A stretch of 64,000 bases of DNA from Oopsacas minuta (GCA_024704765.1 JAKMXF010000313.1:150675-214674), one strand, 5' to 3'. Shown: positions 25,693-36,734, numbered from the stretch's first letter. A program made the numbers and translations. Notes: generated by a model not told the origin, from the letters alone.

Positions 25693-26202
25693 TTACTTAT
25701 TTATATTGTATGATAGATAGGGCATAGTTAGGCTGAATTATACTTGCAAAAATTATTCCTCACACGAAAATCTTAAATACATGTTCTCTTACTCCATTTT
25801 GTCCCTTTATATGTGAATGTGATGCTTATTAAACACAGCACAACAAATATTTGAGTTATTCAGCTATTCAATCAGAGAGCATTACATATCAAAATTTCAA
25901 CTATGAATACATAGGACATATCTAATAATTGCATTGGGTACATACTTGCCAACTGTCCCGTTTGTGGCGGGACGTCCCCGATTTTTGGAACATGTGTTGA
26001 GAGTCAATGAGGTTTATGTCCGGCCACAACCTGCCCGAACCTTATTGGTCCTTTTTTGTAGTACAGTCTCTTACAAATATGCTAAGTCCCGCGATGTCCT
26101 GCTAGATTAGAACATTCCGTCCCGCTTTTTTCTTCACTCAGGTTGGCAAGCATTGTAATTTTATAGATTATTAATTGAATATGAATTTAATTATTCTCCA
26201 CT

Positions 26203-26253
26203 AATATCAGTAGAAGCTAAGCAAATACTACTTGCTTAGCTTCTACTGATATT
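26203..26253. repeat. Perfect 22-bp hairpin
   Basis: The left arm 26203-26224 (AATATCAGTAGAAGCTAAGC then AA) is exactly complementary to 26232-26253, with a 7-nt loop ATACTAC. No mismatch and no repeat-family relationship was seen in the window. It could be a small-RNA precursor, a cruciform or a tiny foldback insertion. Confidence 0.8.
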
Positions 26254-26975
26254 CATACAATGGAAGAGATTCTTAATATTTGATCCGTATGTTAACTAGT
26301 TCATTAATGAAACCATATTATACAAATATCATTTAGTCTCATTAGTGAGGATACATAAAGAATCAGCTGATATTCTATTATCTTTGAGTTTACTAAAATA
26401 AAGAGTCTACTAGCAATACTAGCCTTTATTTTTAGTGTGCTACCTACTACAACTAGTATTGTTTTATTTAAGTAATTTCCCTTACTACTACTTATGTATT
26501 TTAATTATTTTTGTCAGTGATCTTTTATCTTTGAATACCCCTTAAACAAATTTTGAAATCTTCGCCTAGTTTTATTTTATAGGAACTCAGAGCTCAAGTC
26601 TGAAATGTTATTGAGTATTCAAGTGCATCATTCATTTTTATTCGTGTAATACAATCTCAAGTTGATGAATATGGCCATACTGATTTTATTCCCGTTTATG
26701 CTGGATAAAAACAATATTCCCCGGTGTACTCACGAATATCTCTTGTAAATAATAAACAATATTTTGGGAAAATATCAGAGCTGTATACATAAATCAAGAT
26801 ACGTACATATAAATACGAGTGTGTGACTTATTGTTACTCTACACTGAGTGTTGGCATTCCCAGTTTGATTGTTTGATTACCACTCACTTATTTATTTAAT
26901 CTATTCCCTTGGATTATTTGCTTGATAACTTAACTATTAATTAATTATTTTGTATAGATTACTCTTATTATATTT

Positions 26976-29267
26976 ATGGACCCATCACCACCACCTCCAC
27001 TCCCTTTTCGGAATTCTAGAACAAAATTATCTTCTGATAAGTTTCCTTACCCTAACCCGCCTCCCCTCCCTTCTCACTCTACTTCGTCTGATGTACCGAT
27101 GTATTATTCCTCATGCGACATACAGACTGACTTCCCACCAATCCCTCCTGCCCCTATTACTGAAATCGAAATAGCTCAGTATCATCAGAAGCACAATTCG
27201 AGGAGCTCTGTTGCTCTTTCGGGGAAAGATTCTCGATTACAATCAGCTGTAAACAATGTTACTGGGCCTCTCAGACTTGGAAAACATCCCAAAAAGAACA
27301 GAGAAGACTTCACACAATCTTGTAAGAATCCCCCTAATAATGAGGTGCAGATACTGTTTGGGGAAGATCAGATTACTTACTCATTCGAAGAGGACAGGCG
27401 TACCCCTCAGAAATCTCCCTGTAAGCAAGAGGTTTTGCCATATAAGAAACAGGATATAATTACAGAACCAATGATTTATCAAGCAGAAACACACAATACC
27501 TTATCTCCTTCAGCCAGTTCTCCTCAACCACAATCCTCTCATAAATATTCTTCTACTCTTCAACAAGATGAATTTAATGTCTGCTCCCCGCCCAATGACC
27601 TGCTAGCCGCATGTCTGAACGAGCTGTCTACCCTTCAAGGGTTCTCTCCTAAACAATCAGAGACAGATTCTAATAGCAGTAATTTCAGCTTACAAGAATT
27701 GTCACAGCTAAAATCACCTTCTATGTCTAAAATAGAATCTAATTCTTCTCTTGACACCTCAATGAAGTGTGATGATCTCGGAATAGAAGATCTAGACGCT
27801 CTAATTGCAGATCTAGACGAGATGACACAAGCCATCCAAACAGATTCTGAGCCCAGTATTCTACCTTCAAATCCTCCTCCGATAATATCTCCTAAACCTA
27901 TTCTTAAACCTGAGGTAGTCAGCTGTGAGGATAATGCAGCGAATTGCACACCAGAGTATGTCCAACCTTTCAATCAACCTTCTAATCTCTGTCAGACAGA
28001 AGCTGTACACTCTCCTGCGGCACAGATTACCCAGTCAGTAGCTCTAGACTCCAAACAAGCTAAGATATCGTTAGCTTTATCCAAACTAAAGCGGGCTAAT
28101 CAGAAGAGAGTAGTTCTTAAGATCTACGACATTAACATGTCTTATAAAATGGTAGTTATTGACGAAAATATGATTTCACGATGTGTGTGTACTGTTATGG
28201 CTGAGAAAAATCATCAGACTCCTGGTCCTAATTGGTGTCTGGTCGAACTGCTCGGAGCACTGGGATTAGAAAGAACCATTGAAGATCACGAAAAGGTGCT
28301 TGATGTGCTCTCTCATTGGCCTAGACAACACAACAATGTAATAATGTTCAAGAATATTTCTGACAAATATTTACTTTTGAAAAAACCTCAGTTATTTATG
28401 CCATCCATCCACCCATTAGCAAGTGAAAACGAGTCTAAATTTGATGATGCCACTCGTCGTAGAATTCTGATCAAAGAATTATTCTACGATAAAACTCTCC
28501 CTCCAATAGCTAATGTAGTTAATATTAAAATAGGCAAGAAAGGGTCATGGAGGAAAATATACTGTGTGCTACGTACATCTGGTCTCTATTATTCAAAGTC
28601 TAAAAGAGCTTCTACCAAAGACCTTGTTAATCTAGTTACTTGGAAGAATGTAGGATTATATAGAGGACAGAGATATGGAGAATTGTATAAGTCTCCTGAA
28701 AAATTCTGTTGCTCCCTGATTCCAGCGGGTCCTCTTGACCAAACCGAGAAATCCATAGTCCATCTATCTTTCTCCAATAAACAACGTTTGGATTCCTGGA
28801 TAGCTTGCATTTCTCTTGCCAAATATTCAATTCAATTATTCAATAATTACCTACAGAACTTTGAATTGTATCCATGGCTTGAAAATGGCGGAGAATTAAC
28901 TAATCCTGAATCAGACCCAGCTGTCACACCTCGGTCCCAAGAGTCAGCACTCACTAGTGAAGAAAAACAGATGCTGCATAATGAATTGCAGATGACTAGC
29001 TTAACTAACCCACTGATTGACTCATTAGATGTATTGGATGAAAAGAAATCCAAATTCAACCAAAGTTTTGACTCTGAAATGAGAGATTCAATAAAGAAGA
29101 GTTCTAAAATCGCTGCTACTTTCAGTAATGCCTGGGTTGCAGGAGATTCAACACTTCCACCTCGTACCGCCTCTATAGATCGTAGTGAGGATAATTCAAT
29201 CGACAGACAACAACCGTTCTCTTACACTCAAAGTATTCCTGCTCATTCCAAATTCACACTTGTTTAG
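26976..29267 (+). CDS. MRL adaptor (Mig-10/RIAM/Lamellipodin-like) with RA and PH domains
   Basis: A single-exon 763-residue protein. The N-terminus has proline runs (for example SPPPPLP at residues 4-10) suited to profilin or EVH1 binding. Two amphipathic helices, about 205-222 and 267-288 (DLDALIADLDEMTQ), resemble the talin-binding segments of RIAM. A Ras-association domain lies at about 378-467 with the family signatures WCLVE (420-424) and EDHE (436-439). A PH domain lies at about 512-617 (GSWRKIYCVLRTSGLYY... ending SWIACISLAKY). The RA-PH tandem in this order defines the MRL and Grb7 families; no SH2 domain is present, which favours MRL. Expected role: membrane recruitment of Ena/VASP and talin for actin protrusion and integrin activation. 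AATAAA is at 29418. Confidence 0.9.
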   Translation: MDPSPPPPLPFRNSRTKLSSDKFPYPNPPPLPSHSTSSDVPMYYSSCDIQTDFPPIPPAPITEIEIAQYHQKHNSRSSVALSGKDSRLQSAVNNVTGPLRLGKHPKKNREDFTQSCKNPPNNEVQILFGEDQITYSFEEDRRTPQKSPCKQEVLPYKKQDIITEPMIYQAETHNTLSPSASSPQPQSSHKYSSTLQQDEFNVCSPPNDLLAACLNELSTLQGFSPKQSETDSNSSNFSLQELSQLKSPSMSKIESNSSLDTSMKCDDLGIEDLDALIADLDEMTQAIQTDSEPSILPSNPPPIISPKPILKPEVVSCEDNAANCTPEYVQPFNQPSNLCQTEAVHSPAAQITQSVALDSKQAKISLALSKLKRANQKRVVLKIYDINMSYKMVVIDENMISRCVCTVMAEKNHQTPGPNWCLVELLGALGLERTIEDHEKVLDVLSHWPRQHNNVIMFKNISDKYLLLKKPQLFMPSIHPLASENESKFDDATRRRILIKELFYDKTLPPIANVVNIKIGKKGSWRKIYCVLRTSGLYYSKSKRASTKDLVNLVTWKNVGLYRGQRYGELYKSPEKFCCSLIPAGPLDQTEKSIVHLSFSNKQRLDSWIACISLAKYSIQLFNNYLQNFELYPWLENGGELTNPESDPAVTPRSQESALTSEEKQMLHNELQMTSLTNPLIDSLDVLDEKKSKFNQSFDSEMRDSIKKSSKIAATFSNAWVAGDSTLPPRTASIDRSEDNSIDRQQPFSYTQSIPAHSKFTLV

Positions 29268-30205
29268 ATTTAATTCTATCCGCATATTTCCTCTCCTTCA
29301 TGCAGTAGTTAGAAGATATCTTTCATTGCGTCACTTATTCTAATGAACACTAAAATATGTTATGTATTCTGTCACTTTCTCTGATAAATAAATAAGTTTT
29401 GTGTATGCTATGTTATGAATAAAAGTTGACTTGAAGATTATTTTATCTGATTTTGTTCTACCATATTTGCTAGGATACTGTGACCTACTTTATATGCAAG
29501 GTTACAACCGAATAGTTCAATTTTCGGCTACCAAACGAATATCAGTATTCAGTTAGGTTGCTATTCATGAATGCTGATATTCAGTTTGATCGGTTTAAAC
29601 CTTGGTTATATGTATATAATGTTATCAATCAATACGTAATTACACTTTCTGGTTAAAAATGTATTATTTTCGATAATCAAATTGTAGTGTCCTTCTGAAT
29701 AAGCCCGGTTTCTCGAACGAATTTCTATTTCCCCTCTTGCTGACTTCTGTATCTAACATTAGTTATCTCGAACAGATCGTAGACAGATACTTGCATCTAT
29801 ACTGGATTATGATAATCACAATTTCTGCAAAAATTAACCCCGAGGTACGTAGAGCCGAGTATATCCCGTCGCGTAGCGACCCAAAATCACTGGCAAATGT
29901 AGCTATTTTATACTTATGCTAAAACAAGGGACATAAGTTCAAGGATACTTCTGCCCATCGCCCAGCGACCTAGCAAACGAACCGCGCTAGTATCCACAAA
30001 GTAACAATGCTCGTTACGTTACTGCCAGGAGGGGAATACCCTCCCTGATTGTTCCTCAGTCGGGGGTAAGACCTCCTAGCAAAACCAGGGGGCAAACCCT
30101 CCTAACACCCTTCCGCGGCTTTGCTATACTGTATAGATTATCAAACATCTTCACTAAATCTGTTATGTTTTCGAAGACATAGAGTATTTGATATCTAGTT
30201 AGAAC
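29268..30205. other. Intergenic stretch between MRL and Rubicon-like genes
   Basis: No gene seen. Positions 29830-30120 are more GC-rich than the surroundings, with short self-complementary words (CCCTCC/GGAGGG), possibly a decayed element. No obvious TATA box before 30206. Confidence 0.45.
29418..29423 (+). terminator. Poly(A) signal of the MRL gene
   Basis: AATAAA lies 151 bp after the stop of the 26976 gene. An earlier overlapping ATAAATAAAT run near 29385 could also serve. Confidence 0.55.
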
Positions 30206-32125
30206 ATGTCTGTAGCAACCAGAAACCCTAGAGCACACATTAAGGTTTCTGATGGACGCTGTGGGACTCCGGATCCTAACCTCCGACTTCCGCTCCGGCC
30301 GCACTCTGAGTCAGAGAGCAAAGAGTCTGGATACAGCAGCAACCCAGAGAGTCAGTTCAACAATACTGACACCTCTTCTCAGAGCAAACAGTTGACGGTA
30401 AAACGCATACATAGTCGTGTCCGCTCTACTGGACACACACTTCTGCCTCGCTGTAACGACCTATCCACCAGCATGGCAGCAGATTATAAGATATTCCTAC
30501 GTCTCAATCTTCCCTCGAACAGCTGTCCTTCCAATTACAAGAATAGGCCCTCCTCTCATCCAGTCCCTGTCCTCTCCCACGCAATCTCTGAGTGTAGCTA
30601 CACACAAAGACTCCCTTCAACAGAGCCACACACCCCCACAGGATATCTGTCTCCAGGACCACCCAGCGACACTACATCTGTACCTCAACAAAAGGTAAAA
30701 TCTATCCCAGCAACAGTAATAACTAACACATTGGAAGAGCTAAGAGATGAATCTACTGACAGAGATAACTATTTGAGTGGATTCAGTTCTCTAGATGAAG
30801 AGAATCTGCATTTCTCTCTGTCAGAAGCTGTCCTGATATGTGTTGAAGAGTTGTTTGCTGAGTCCCACCAGAATCTGTGGGATGAAGCTGAGGGACCACT
30901 GGTAATTGAAGATGACGAGGTTGTACAAGATATGAAGAGTATGCTATCTCTCTACCAGCGGATGCCTCACCTCTCTTTCTCAATCCCGTCCGCTATTCCT
31001 ACCGAAATAGCTCCTTTCAGTGAATCTCCTCTCAGCTTAGATGAGAGACCAGTGACAAATTCTCCAATATCTGATTGCCACCTACCGAATGGGGCCAGAA
31101 CTATCGGATCAAATTGGGACAGTCTCTCTCTCCAGCTGCCCTCTAGTTCTGCGGACCTTCTCTCTCAGACCATCCTAAAGCGTGCTGTCGTCAATAATGT
31201 TCTAGGATCTCTGGATTGGCTTGTAGATCGTACAGAGGCGCCTCAAAGTCTCTTGCCGCTGCCACACCGTCTCCTCTCGGAGCACGCTTCATCTAAACCT
31301 TTCCCTTCCCCCAGAGCTCCTGTCCACATCACTCACGGCTCTACTCGTCTCAGAGGCAACTATCAATGGGCGCCCCCTCGTCCTCAGATTCTATTCAGCA
31401 TCCAGCCTACTCCATCTCTTGACCAAGCAATGCTGCAACAAAGCTTCTTGTGTGCAGGTTGTGGTATGCACATAGAACGGTCTTTCTACAAAAGTCTCAA
31501 TCTATGTCATTACTATAACAAGTACTTTTGTCAGACCTGTATGGCTCAACGCCCTATTTGTATTCCTGCTTACATCCTCAATTCCTGGGATTTCAAACGA
31601 TACTCTGTGTCCAGCATAGCTTCCAATTTGCTTAATAGAATTGCTACAGAGCCGCTATTTAATGTTATTGTTATAAACCACGGATTGTATAAACGAGTTA
31701 AAACGCTGCATAAGGTCTATCTTAAGCGTTTCCAGCTATGCCACATGTTTCACTACATCCATTCTTGTAAGAAAGCTGGCAAGTTCGTGTCTATGTTCGA
31801 TACTCATACGTACTGGGCTACAGACATACATCTCTACTCTTTGGCAGATCTCTATCAGCTACGTGACGGTATGCTCCTACAGGCCCTGGACAGGCTTGCA
31901 GTGGATTGTCGTAATCATATAATTAATTGTTTCAGTTGCAGAGGGAAGGGGTTTATCTGTGAGTACTGCAGACACTCAGAACCTGTCTTCCCTTTCGACC
32001 TGTTTACTGTTACTCGATGTAAAGAGTGTAGAGCTTGTTATCATTGCCGCTGCTACAACTACAACACCTGTCCTAAGTGTATCAGACTCCTGCATCGCTC
32101 CTCGGTTACTGAGCCTATCTCATAG
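30206..32125 (+). CDS. Rubicon/Pacer-like autophagy regulator with Rubicon homology domain
   Basis: A single-exon 639-residue protein. Residues 1-410 are Ser/Pro-rich and look disordered. The C-terminal part (about 416-632) is a full Rubicon homology domain: CAGCG (416-420), a CHYYNKYFCQTC cluster (434-445), WDFKRYSVS, LFNV, HLYSLADL (542-549), then FSCRGKGFICEYC (576-588), PFDL, and the CKECRACYH...CPKC cluster (605-625). The Cys/His spacing matches RUBCN, RUBCNL (Pacer) and relatives, whose RH domain binds Rab7 on late endosomes and autophagosomes. No RUN domain is visible at the N-terminus, so the arrangement is closer to Pacer. Whether it promotes or inhibits autophagy cannot be read from the sequence. 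Confidence 0.88.
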   Translation: MSVATRNPRAHIKVSDGRCGTPDPNLRLPLRPHSESESKESGYSSNPESQFNNTDTSSQSKQLTVKRIHSRVRSTGHTLLPRCNDLSTSMAADYKIFLRLNLPSNSCPSNYKNRPSSHPVPVLSHAISECSYTQRLPSTEPHTPTGYLSPGPPSDTTSVPQQKVKSIPATVITNTLEELRDESTDRDNYLSGFSSLDEENLHFSLSEAVLICVEELFAESHQNLWDEAEGPLVIEDDEVVQDMKSMLSLYQRMPHLSFSIPSAIPTEIAPFSESPLSLDERPVTNSPISDCHLPNGARTIGSNWDSLSLQLPSSSADLLSQTILKRAVVNNVLGSLDWLVDRTEAPQSLLPLPHRLLSEHASSKPFPSPRAPVHITHGSTRLRGNYQWAPPRPQILFSIQPTPSLDQAMLQQSFLCAGCGMHIERSFYKSLNLCHYYNKYFCQTCMAQRPICIPAYILNSWDFKRYSVSSIASNLLNRIATEPLFNVIVINHGLYKRVKTLHKVYLKRFQLCHMFHYIHSCKKAGKFVSMFDTHTYWATDIHLYSLADLYQLRDGMLLQALDRLAVDCRNHIINCFSCRGKGFICEYCRHSEPVFPFDLFTVTRCKECRACYHCRCYNYNTCPKCIRLLHRSSVTEPIS

Positions 32126-33599
32126 CAGTAGTTTTATACGAACTCTATTGAAGAAATTGTTGTACAATTTATGTGTAGTAATTATTAGTTCTCATCTGTA
32201 TACAGTTTTATTTATGTTGGGACTAATGCTTAGTAAATTTATTGTCTAATACAAGTATATATTTTATAATCAAATTATGATGATTAGGTTAAAACACACA
32301 ATCTATACTATTGAAATTATCATATTTCTGATGCTTGCAAAAATCATTTATTTGATCTTCTAATTGACATATTTCTAATGCCTGAATTTTTGATTCCTGT
32401 TGATAAATATACGTAGAATATTATTTTCCATTCCGGAAGTTAATGTAGAGAGAGGCCAGTCATCTTAGTGGCTGATGTAGGCAAGACCAACTCAAAATTT
32501 GTCATAATAGATAGGGTTAGGGGCGTAGCCATGTTGGCGCCACCTACTATTTAATACAGTCAGCTTTGTTTATGGACATTCAAGGTACCGAAAATTTAAT
32601 TAGCAATAGACTTGGGTGGTAAAACCCAAAATGGCTCCACCTCACTTCCGGATTCTATCTCGGGAGGTTTATTGATATCCATTAAACCCGGCTGACTATA
32701 TCTCATTATATTCATCCTAGTTATGATCTACTACGTATTTAATTTAAGATGTTTATTTCTAGGCAATTACCCACAGCCCCCAACCCAAATAAGTCACCCG
32801 TAAAACAAAGTTCACATCCAACTCTGAACCCGTTTATGTTCAGATCTATATGCAAGATGATAACATTATAATAATCATTAAGTTTGAACCCTTTGATACG
32901 TTATTTATCGTATTGCTGTATCAGTGTTTTCCCCAAAGAAGTTAAATGACGCAATTTTGGGCTTCCATCATTCACCGAACGGAACTGACAAGTTTCTGTT
33001 GAAGAAATTTCAAATTTATCGTTTGTGCACATTTCTTGTGTATCACAGAATTATGACGTTTGTCAAGCATTTGTTATCAACTTTTACGTTGGTGTGGTAA
33101 TCAATATTCTTAATTTTTGGTAGCGAAATCTATAAAGTTTCTAATAATACCTCATGAACAACTTTTTCATTCTATTCGCGATTTCCAAAGAAGATCGATA
33201 TTAGAGAGGGAAAGTTTCTAGGTGGAATTGCTTTAATGTTGTACAAATGGTTCAACGTGAAATGTCATAACAAATGCTTGACAACTCTTGTTCTACACTA
33301 TTCTGTGATTTCAAGGTTAACTATGTGTCAAGCGACTAATGTGAAATTTCTTCAAGAAAAACATGTCCGTTTCGTAAATGAGGAAAGCCAGCAATTTACC
33401 AATCTAGGCGCGTTAAGATGTGGATTATATGGGGATTAAGGAGTAATCCGGCATATGCTTCATACTTCAAAGCCAGCTCTCAAGCCAAATTATAAGCCCT
33501 TCACAAATGTGCTGTGGGAATAGGGAAACATTGTATAGTGATTACCATTTCCCCAAGCAAAACGAGAACTTATGTACTAGTTTAATCTATATGATTAAA

Positions 33600-34110
33600 T
33601 CTCAATTGTTGTCTGTCTGTTTGTCTGTTTGTTTATTCATTGTCAAGGAAAGTATTTACGGTATGCAATTTTGAAATTGTCGCATGACTATGTATTTACC
33701 GCGAATATCAAGGAAGTAAATAGAATTCAATAAACTTCACTAAATATATCGGACATGCTGAATCCGATTTTCACACTTTTGGATTGATCATATGTAAATT
33801 TATTGTTGTTCTTATGAATTTAAAGTATAAAAATTTGCCAAATCTCAAAATGTACATACAGGCGTGCTCTAAACGGCTACACAAAATCTCAAAATTTACG
33901 TAGGTATTTGCCCTCAACGGCTACAAGGGAGTTGATTTTACAAAATAATTCAATGACACATGCCATATACGTATATTTGTGAATTACATTGTTTGTTATA
34001 TATATATATTATAATACTCAAAGGGGCCGTCAATTTGGAGAATAATGGATACCTCGAGGGTCGAGGCGCAATACGCCAAGTTCATCGCGAACCGACGAGC
34101 CAAAGCCTCA
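33600..34110 (+). repeat. Dispersed Helitron-like repeat, copy 7 (longest)
   Basis: A 511-bp copy starting TCTCAATTGTTGTCTG directly after an A and ending GACGAGCCAAAGCCTCA directly before T. It includes the family blocks ATTTACCGCGAATATC, CAATAAACTTCAC, AACGGCTACA (twice, from an internal duplication) and GGGGCCGTCAATTTGG. Starting with TC, having a stem near the 3' end and inserting between A and T are Helitron-like traits, but the usual CTRR end is not seen. Confidence 0.55.
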
Positions 34111-34800
34111 TAAATAAATAAATTCCCATGCCGCTGGAAGGTTACAACGGTTAGATAACGGAGTTCCCGGAGGAATGCAAGGCCTGTACCGAACCAGGGA
34201 GCGACACTTAACAAATAATACCCGAATGCTCTTGAAGGGACCCACAGATGACCTAGGAGAAATGGCAGCCACCGATACACCCATGAGCCCCCCCACCCGA
34301 AAGCTGGTTAAATTAACATTCCAGGTCCAGGTGTGAAATTTAACCCTCACTTGTAACCGAAGGAGGCTGCCACTGAAGTCGTTTCAGAAGACACACATGA
34401 GCAGTGGAACAAGCCCACCTGGGCAGAAGCGGTTGGTGCTTAGCGAACCAGCGTCACACACGCGACCCTCTGACACCAAACCCTCAGGTCCACCACCCAA
34501 GGCACCCACTGAAAGACCTCTAAGCTAAGGGAAAACCCCAGAGCCCCAGACCCAACTAACAAGAACCAAACAAACGTAGCGGTTCACTTGAACTGGAGGA
34601 AACCAAACGAGGTAACTCCATGATGCACGACATACCCAAAAGTACTGCACGCCGTACCATGGATACATCGATGGAGACACACCATATACCCAGGGTTACG
34701 CCCTTTTTCGACAGGAGGGATCTGAAGATCTTCCCTTGACGGGAGCTAGTAGTAGCGGAAGATTAACGTTACTCCTATACAGCTGCACTAGGGATATGAG
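34111..34800. other. GC-rich non-coding block
   Basis: About 700 bp are visibly richer in G and C than all neighbouring intergenic DNA, with a purine/pyrimidine pattern unlike local coding genes and stops in every frame beyond about 95 codons. It begins exactly at the end of the Helitron-like copy. It could be a captured or inserted segment, an element 5' UTR or a long non-coding RNA. No family was recognised. Confidence 0.4.
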
Positions 34801-35084
34801 TTCTAGTACAAGTTGCATACTGACAGTAAACTAATACCAAATCAGTATACCGCTGGCAAGGCTAGAACTAGAGTAGAAATCCATGACTCTAACCTTTATG
34901 CTACCCTGGCAGCATACCTCAGGTGCTCGCTTACTACTTATAAGTTAACACACGCAATTGGCCTAAAATTTGAAATTCATTGTGCGAATTGTTGTCTTCT
35001 TGAGTCTCAACTATTAATACTTTCCCTAAGCCTTGCAGTATATATCTTAATGCTGATATCATGAATGCATTTTCTAGTATATTA

Positions 35085-35090
35085 TTTATT
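35085..35090 (-). terminator. Candidate poly(A) signal of the cold-shock gene
   Basis: TTTATT on plus is AATAAA on minus, 331 bp past the stop of the 35421-36734 gene. Confidence 0.4.
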
Positions 35091-35420
35091 GCCTCTAAAG
35101 CATACATGCACTAGAATAATATAATAAGAATATCTACTCAAATCGTTCAGTAAAGAGAATTTGTAATACTAATGATATCTGTCTTGGCGAGAGAAAATAG
35201 AAATAGAGCTAGAGATGGGGAGAGAGAGAGAGAGAAAGATAACGTACTAGGTGTTGAGAGTAGCTAATAAACGACAATAGAACTAGTGTAGACGTGATGA
35301 CAATTTGCTAGATTGATAAACGAATTAGATTATAGCTGTAGAGTAGTAGTAGGACGCTCAATTGAATATTACTAGAGACTAGATCTACGATGCTTTAGAG
35401 GCAAGTGAGTTAGTATGGAG

Positions 35421-36734
35421 CTAATTCTCTACTGAAGTAGTCTCCGGGGTCAACTCTTGTAATGGTTGTGCTTCCTTTGGTATAGAGGTTGCTTCAATTT
35501 CTTCGTAATCTTGTTCCCCATTCCCAGGTCCAGTCTCCCCATTGACTTGTAGCCCTGCTAAATCTTCGGCCAGTTTATTCATATTATGCTCAGAAGATAC
35601 TGGAGAGATAGCATCAGCTTCTTTCTCCTCTCGTTCATCTTTGTCTCTCTTAGGTCTTCTCCGTTGGTAGTTAGGTCTGCGAGGACCCCGCTGACCGCGA
35701 TTTTCTCTGCCCCCTCTGCTCCTCTCCCTATCTACTCCTTCCCTATCTCTATCTCTAGGGTTCATTCCTCGCTCCCTTTCCCGATTATCTCTATCACTAT
35801 CAGAACGAGTATTTCTCCTCCTACGGTTATCTCTGTCCATATCTCTATCTCTGTCACGGTCTCTGTCTCTCTCATGATCTTCCCTGTCTCTGTCTCTGTC
35901 CCTATCCCTGTCCCCGTCTACTTGTTTGTTTCGTCGCGAGTAGAAACTCCTAGCCGGCCTGAATCCGGGGTCGTTATAGCTGTTCGGCCCGTATCTTTCC
36001 CAATACGAACCATCTCGGTCCCTGTACGGGTCCCTGTAGTAGTCAGGCTCTATATATGCTCGCTCTCTGTAAGGAGGCTCTCCGTACTCCCGGTATCCGT
36101 TGCGTGGAGGGTAGCTCCGGTATTCCCGGAAATTCATAACACGGGACCCTTGACGTGGCGGATTTCTAGGAGGAGCCCTGTAGTCGACTGGAGGCTGTGG
36201 GACAGGTCCCGCTCGGGGAGGAGGGGGAGGACCAGTTCCTCTGGTACGAGTTTGGTAATTCTTCACTCGGCCTTGTCTACCCATTATTCTACCTTTGTAG
36301 TCTCCTTTGTTGCGGGCGTATTCGCTTCCCAAAACCGAAATTAATTCAGGACCGGTCACTTCAGCTGCCTCGGGACCTTTGACTCCTCTGATAACAATAT
36401 ACTCTACGTCTTCTCCTTCTCGTACGCTGCGCTCAGATTTCGCAGGATTATTGTGTATTATTGCAGTCTGATGGATAAATATATCATTGCCCCCGTCCCT
36501 CTTGATAAACCCATAACCTGCTTTCACATTGAACCATTTGACAATACCTCGTTCTCTGGGTAGATTAGATATTTCATCAGCTGATAAGGCTACTTTAGGG
36601 TCAGGTGTATCTGTGTTGACGTTGTCATCACTCCGAGTCTCTGTCTCTGTAGCAGGCTCAATACAAGTTTCAGTTTCTTCTGGTTGAGAGATAGTTTCCT
36701 CTACTTTTGGTTCGTCCACATAATCGGATGCCAT
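35421..36734 (-). CDS. Y-box/cold-shock-domain RNA-binding protein with RD-repeat tail
   Basis: A single-exon 437-residue protein. An acidic N-terminus (1-58) precedes one cold-shock domain (about 62-130) with both nucleic-acid motifs intact: GYGFIKR (73-79, RNP1) and DIFIHQT (84-90, RNP2), plus the conserved KWFN (66-69). Proline-rich and Arg/Tyr-rich segments follow, then a long run of Arg-Asp dipeptides (about residues 270-330) and a basic stretch. Y-box proteins (YBX1 type) bind mRNA and control its packaging, stability and translation. The RD-rich tail is longer and more regular than the alternating basic/acidic islands of vertebrate YBX1 and recalls NELF-E or U1-70K RD tracts. The start follows from the ATG at 36732-36734 and a well-composed acidic leader. 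Confidence 0.9.
   Translation of the reverse strand: MASDYVDEPKVEETISQPEETETCIEPATETETRSDDNVNTDTPDPKVALSADEISNLPRERGIVKWFNVKAGYGFIKRDGGNDIFIHQTAIIHNNPAKSERSVREGEDVEYIVIRGVKGPEAAEVTGPELISVLGSEYARNKGDYKGRIMGRQGRVKNYQTRTRGTGPPPPPRAGPVPQPPVDYRAPPRNPPRQGSRVMNFREYRSYPPRNGYREYGEPPYRERAYIEPDYYRDPYRDRDGSYWERYGPNSYNDPGFRPARSFYSRRNKQVDGDRDRDRDRDREDHERDRDRDRDRDMDRDNRRRRNTRSDSDRDNRERERGMNPRDRDREGVDRERSRGGRENRGQRGPRRPNYQRRRPKRDKDEREEKEADAISPVSSEHNMNKLAEDLAGLQVNGETGPGNGEQDYEEIEATSIPKEAQPLQELTPETTSVEN

Larger units (their letters stand above)
25660..26975. other. Intergenic stretch
   Basis: AT-rich with no coding frame. It holds a perfect 22-bp hairpin (26203-26253) and a more GC-rich short segment around 25950-26150 of unknown origin. 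Confidence 0.5.
32126..35420. other. Intergenic stretch, repeats and a GC-rich block
   Basis: No supported gene. Contains the longest Helitron-like copy (33600-34110), a GC-rich block of unknown origin (34111-34800) and a (GA)n microsatellite near 35217-35236. The last 330 bp before 35421 should be the 3' UTR of the cold-shock gene on the minus strand. Confidence 0.5.

Noticed and set aside
33236-33439. 67-codon frame between the Rubicon-like and cold-shock genes
   Set aside because: No homology recognised, AT-rich surroundings and no splice or poly(A) context.
35586-36344. 252-codon frame on plus opposite the cold-shock gene
   Set aside because: A shadow of the Arg-Asp-rich coding strand; the minus-strand gene explains it fully.
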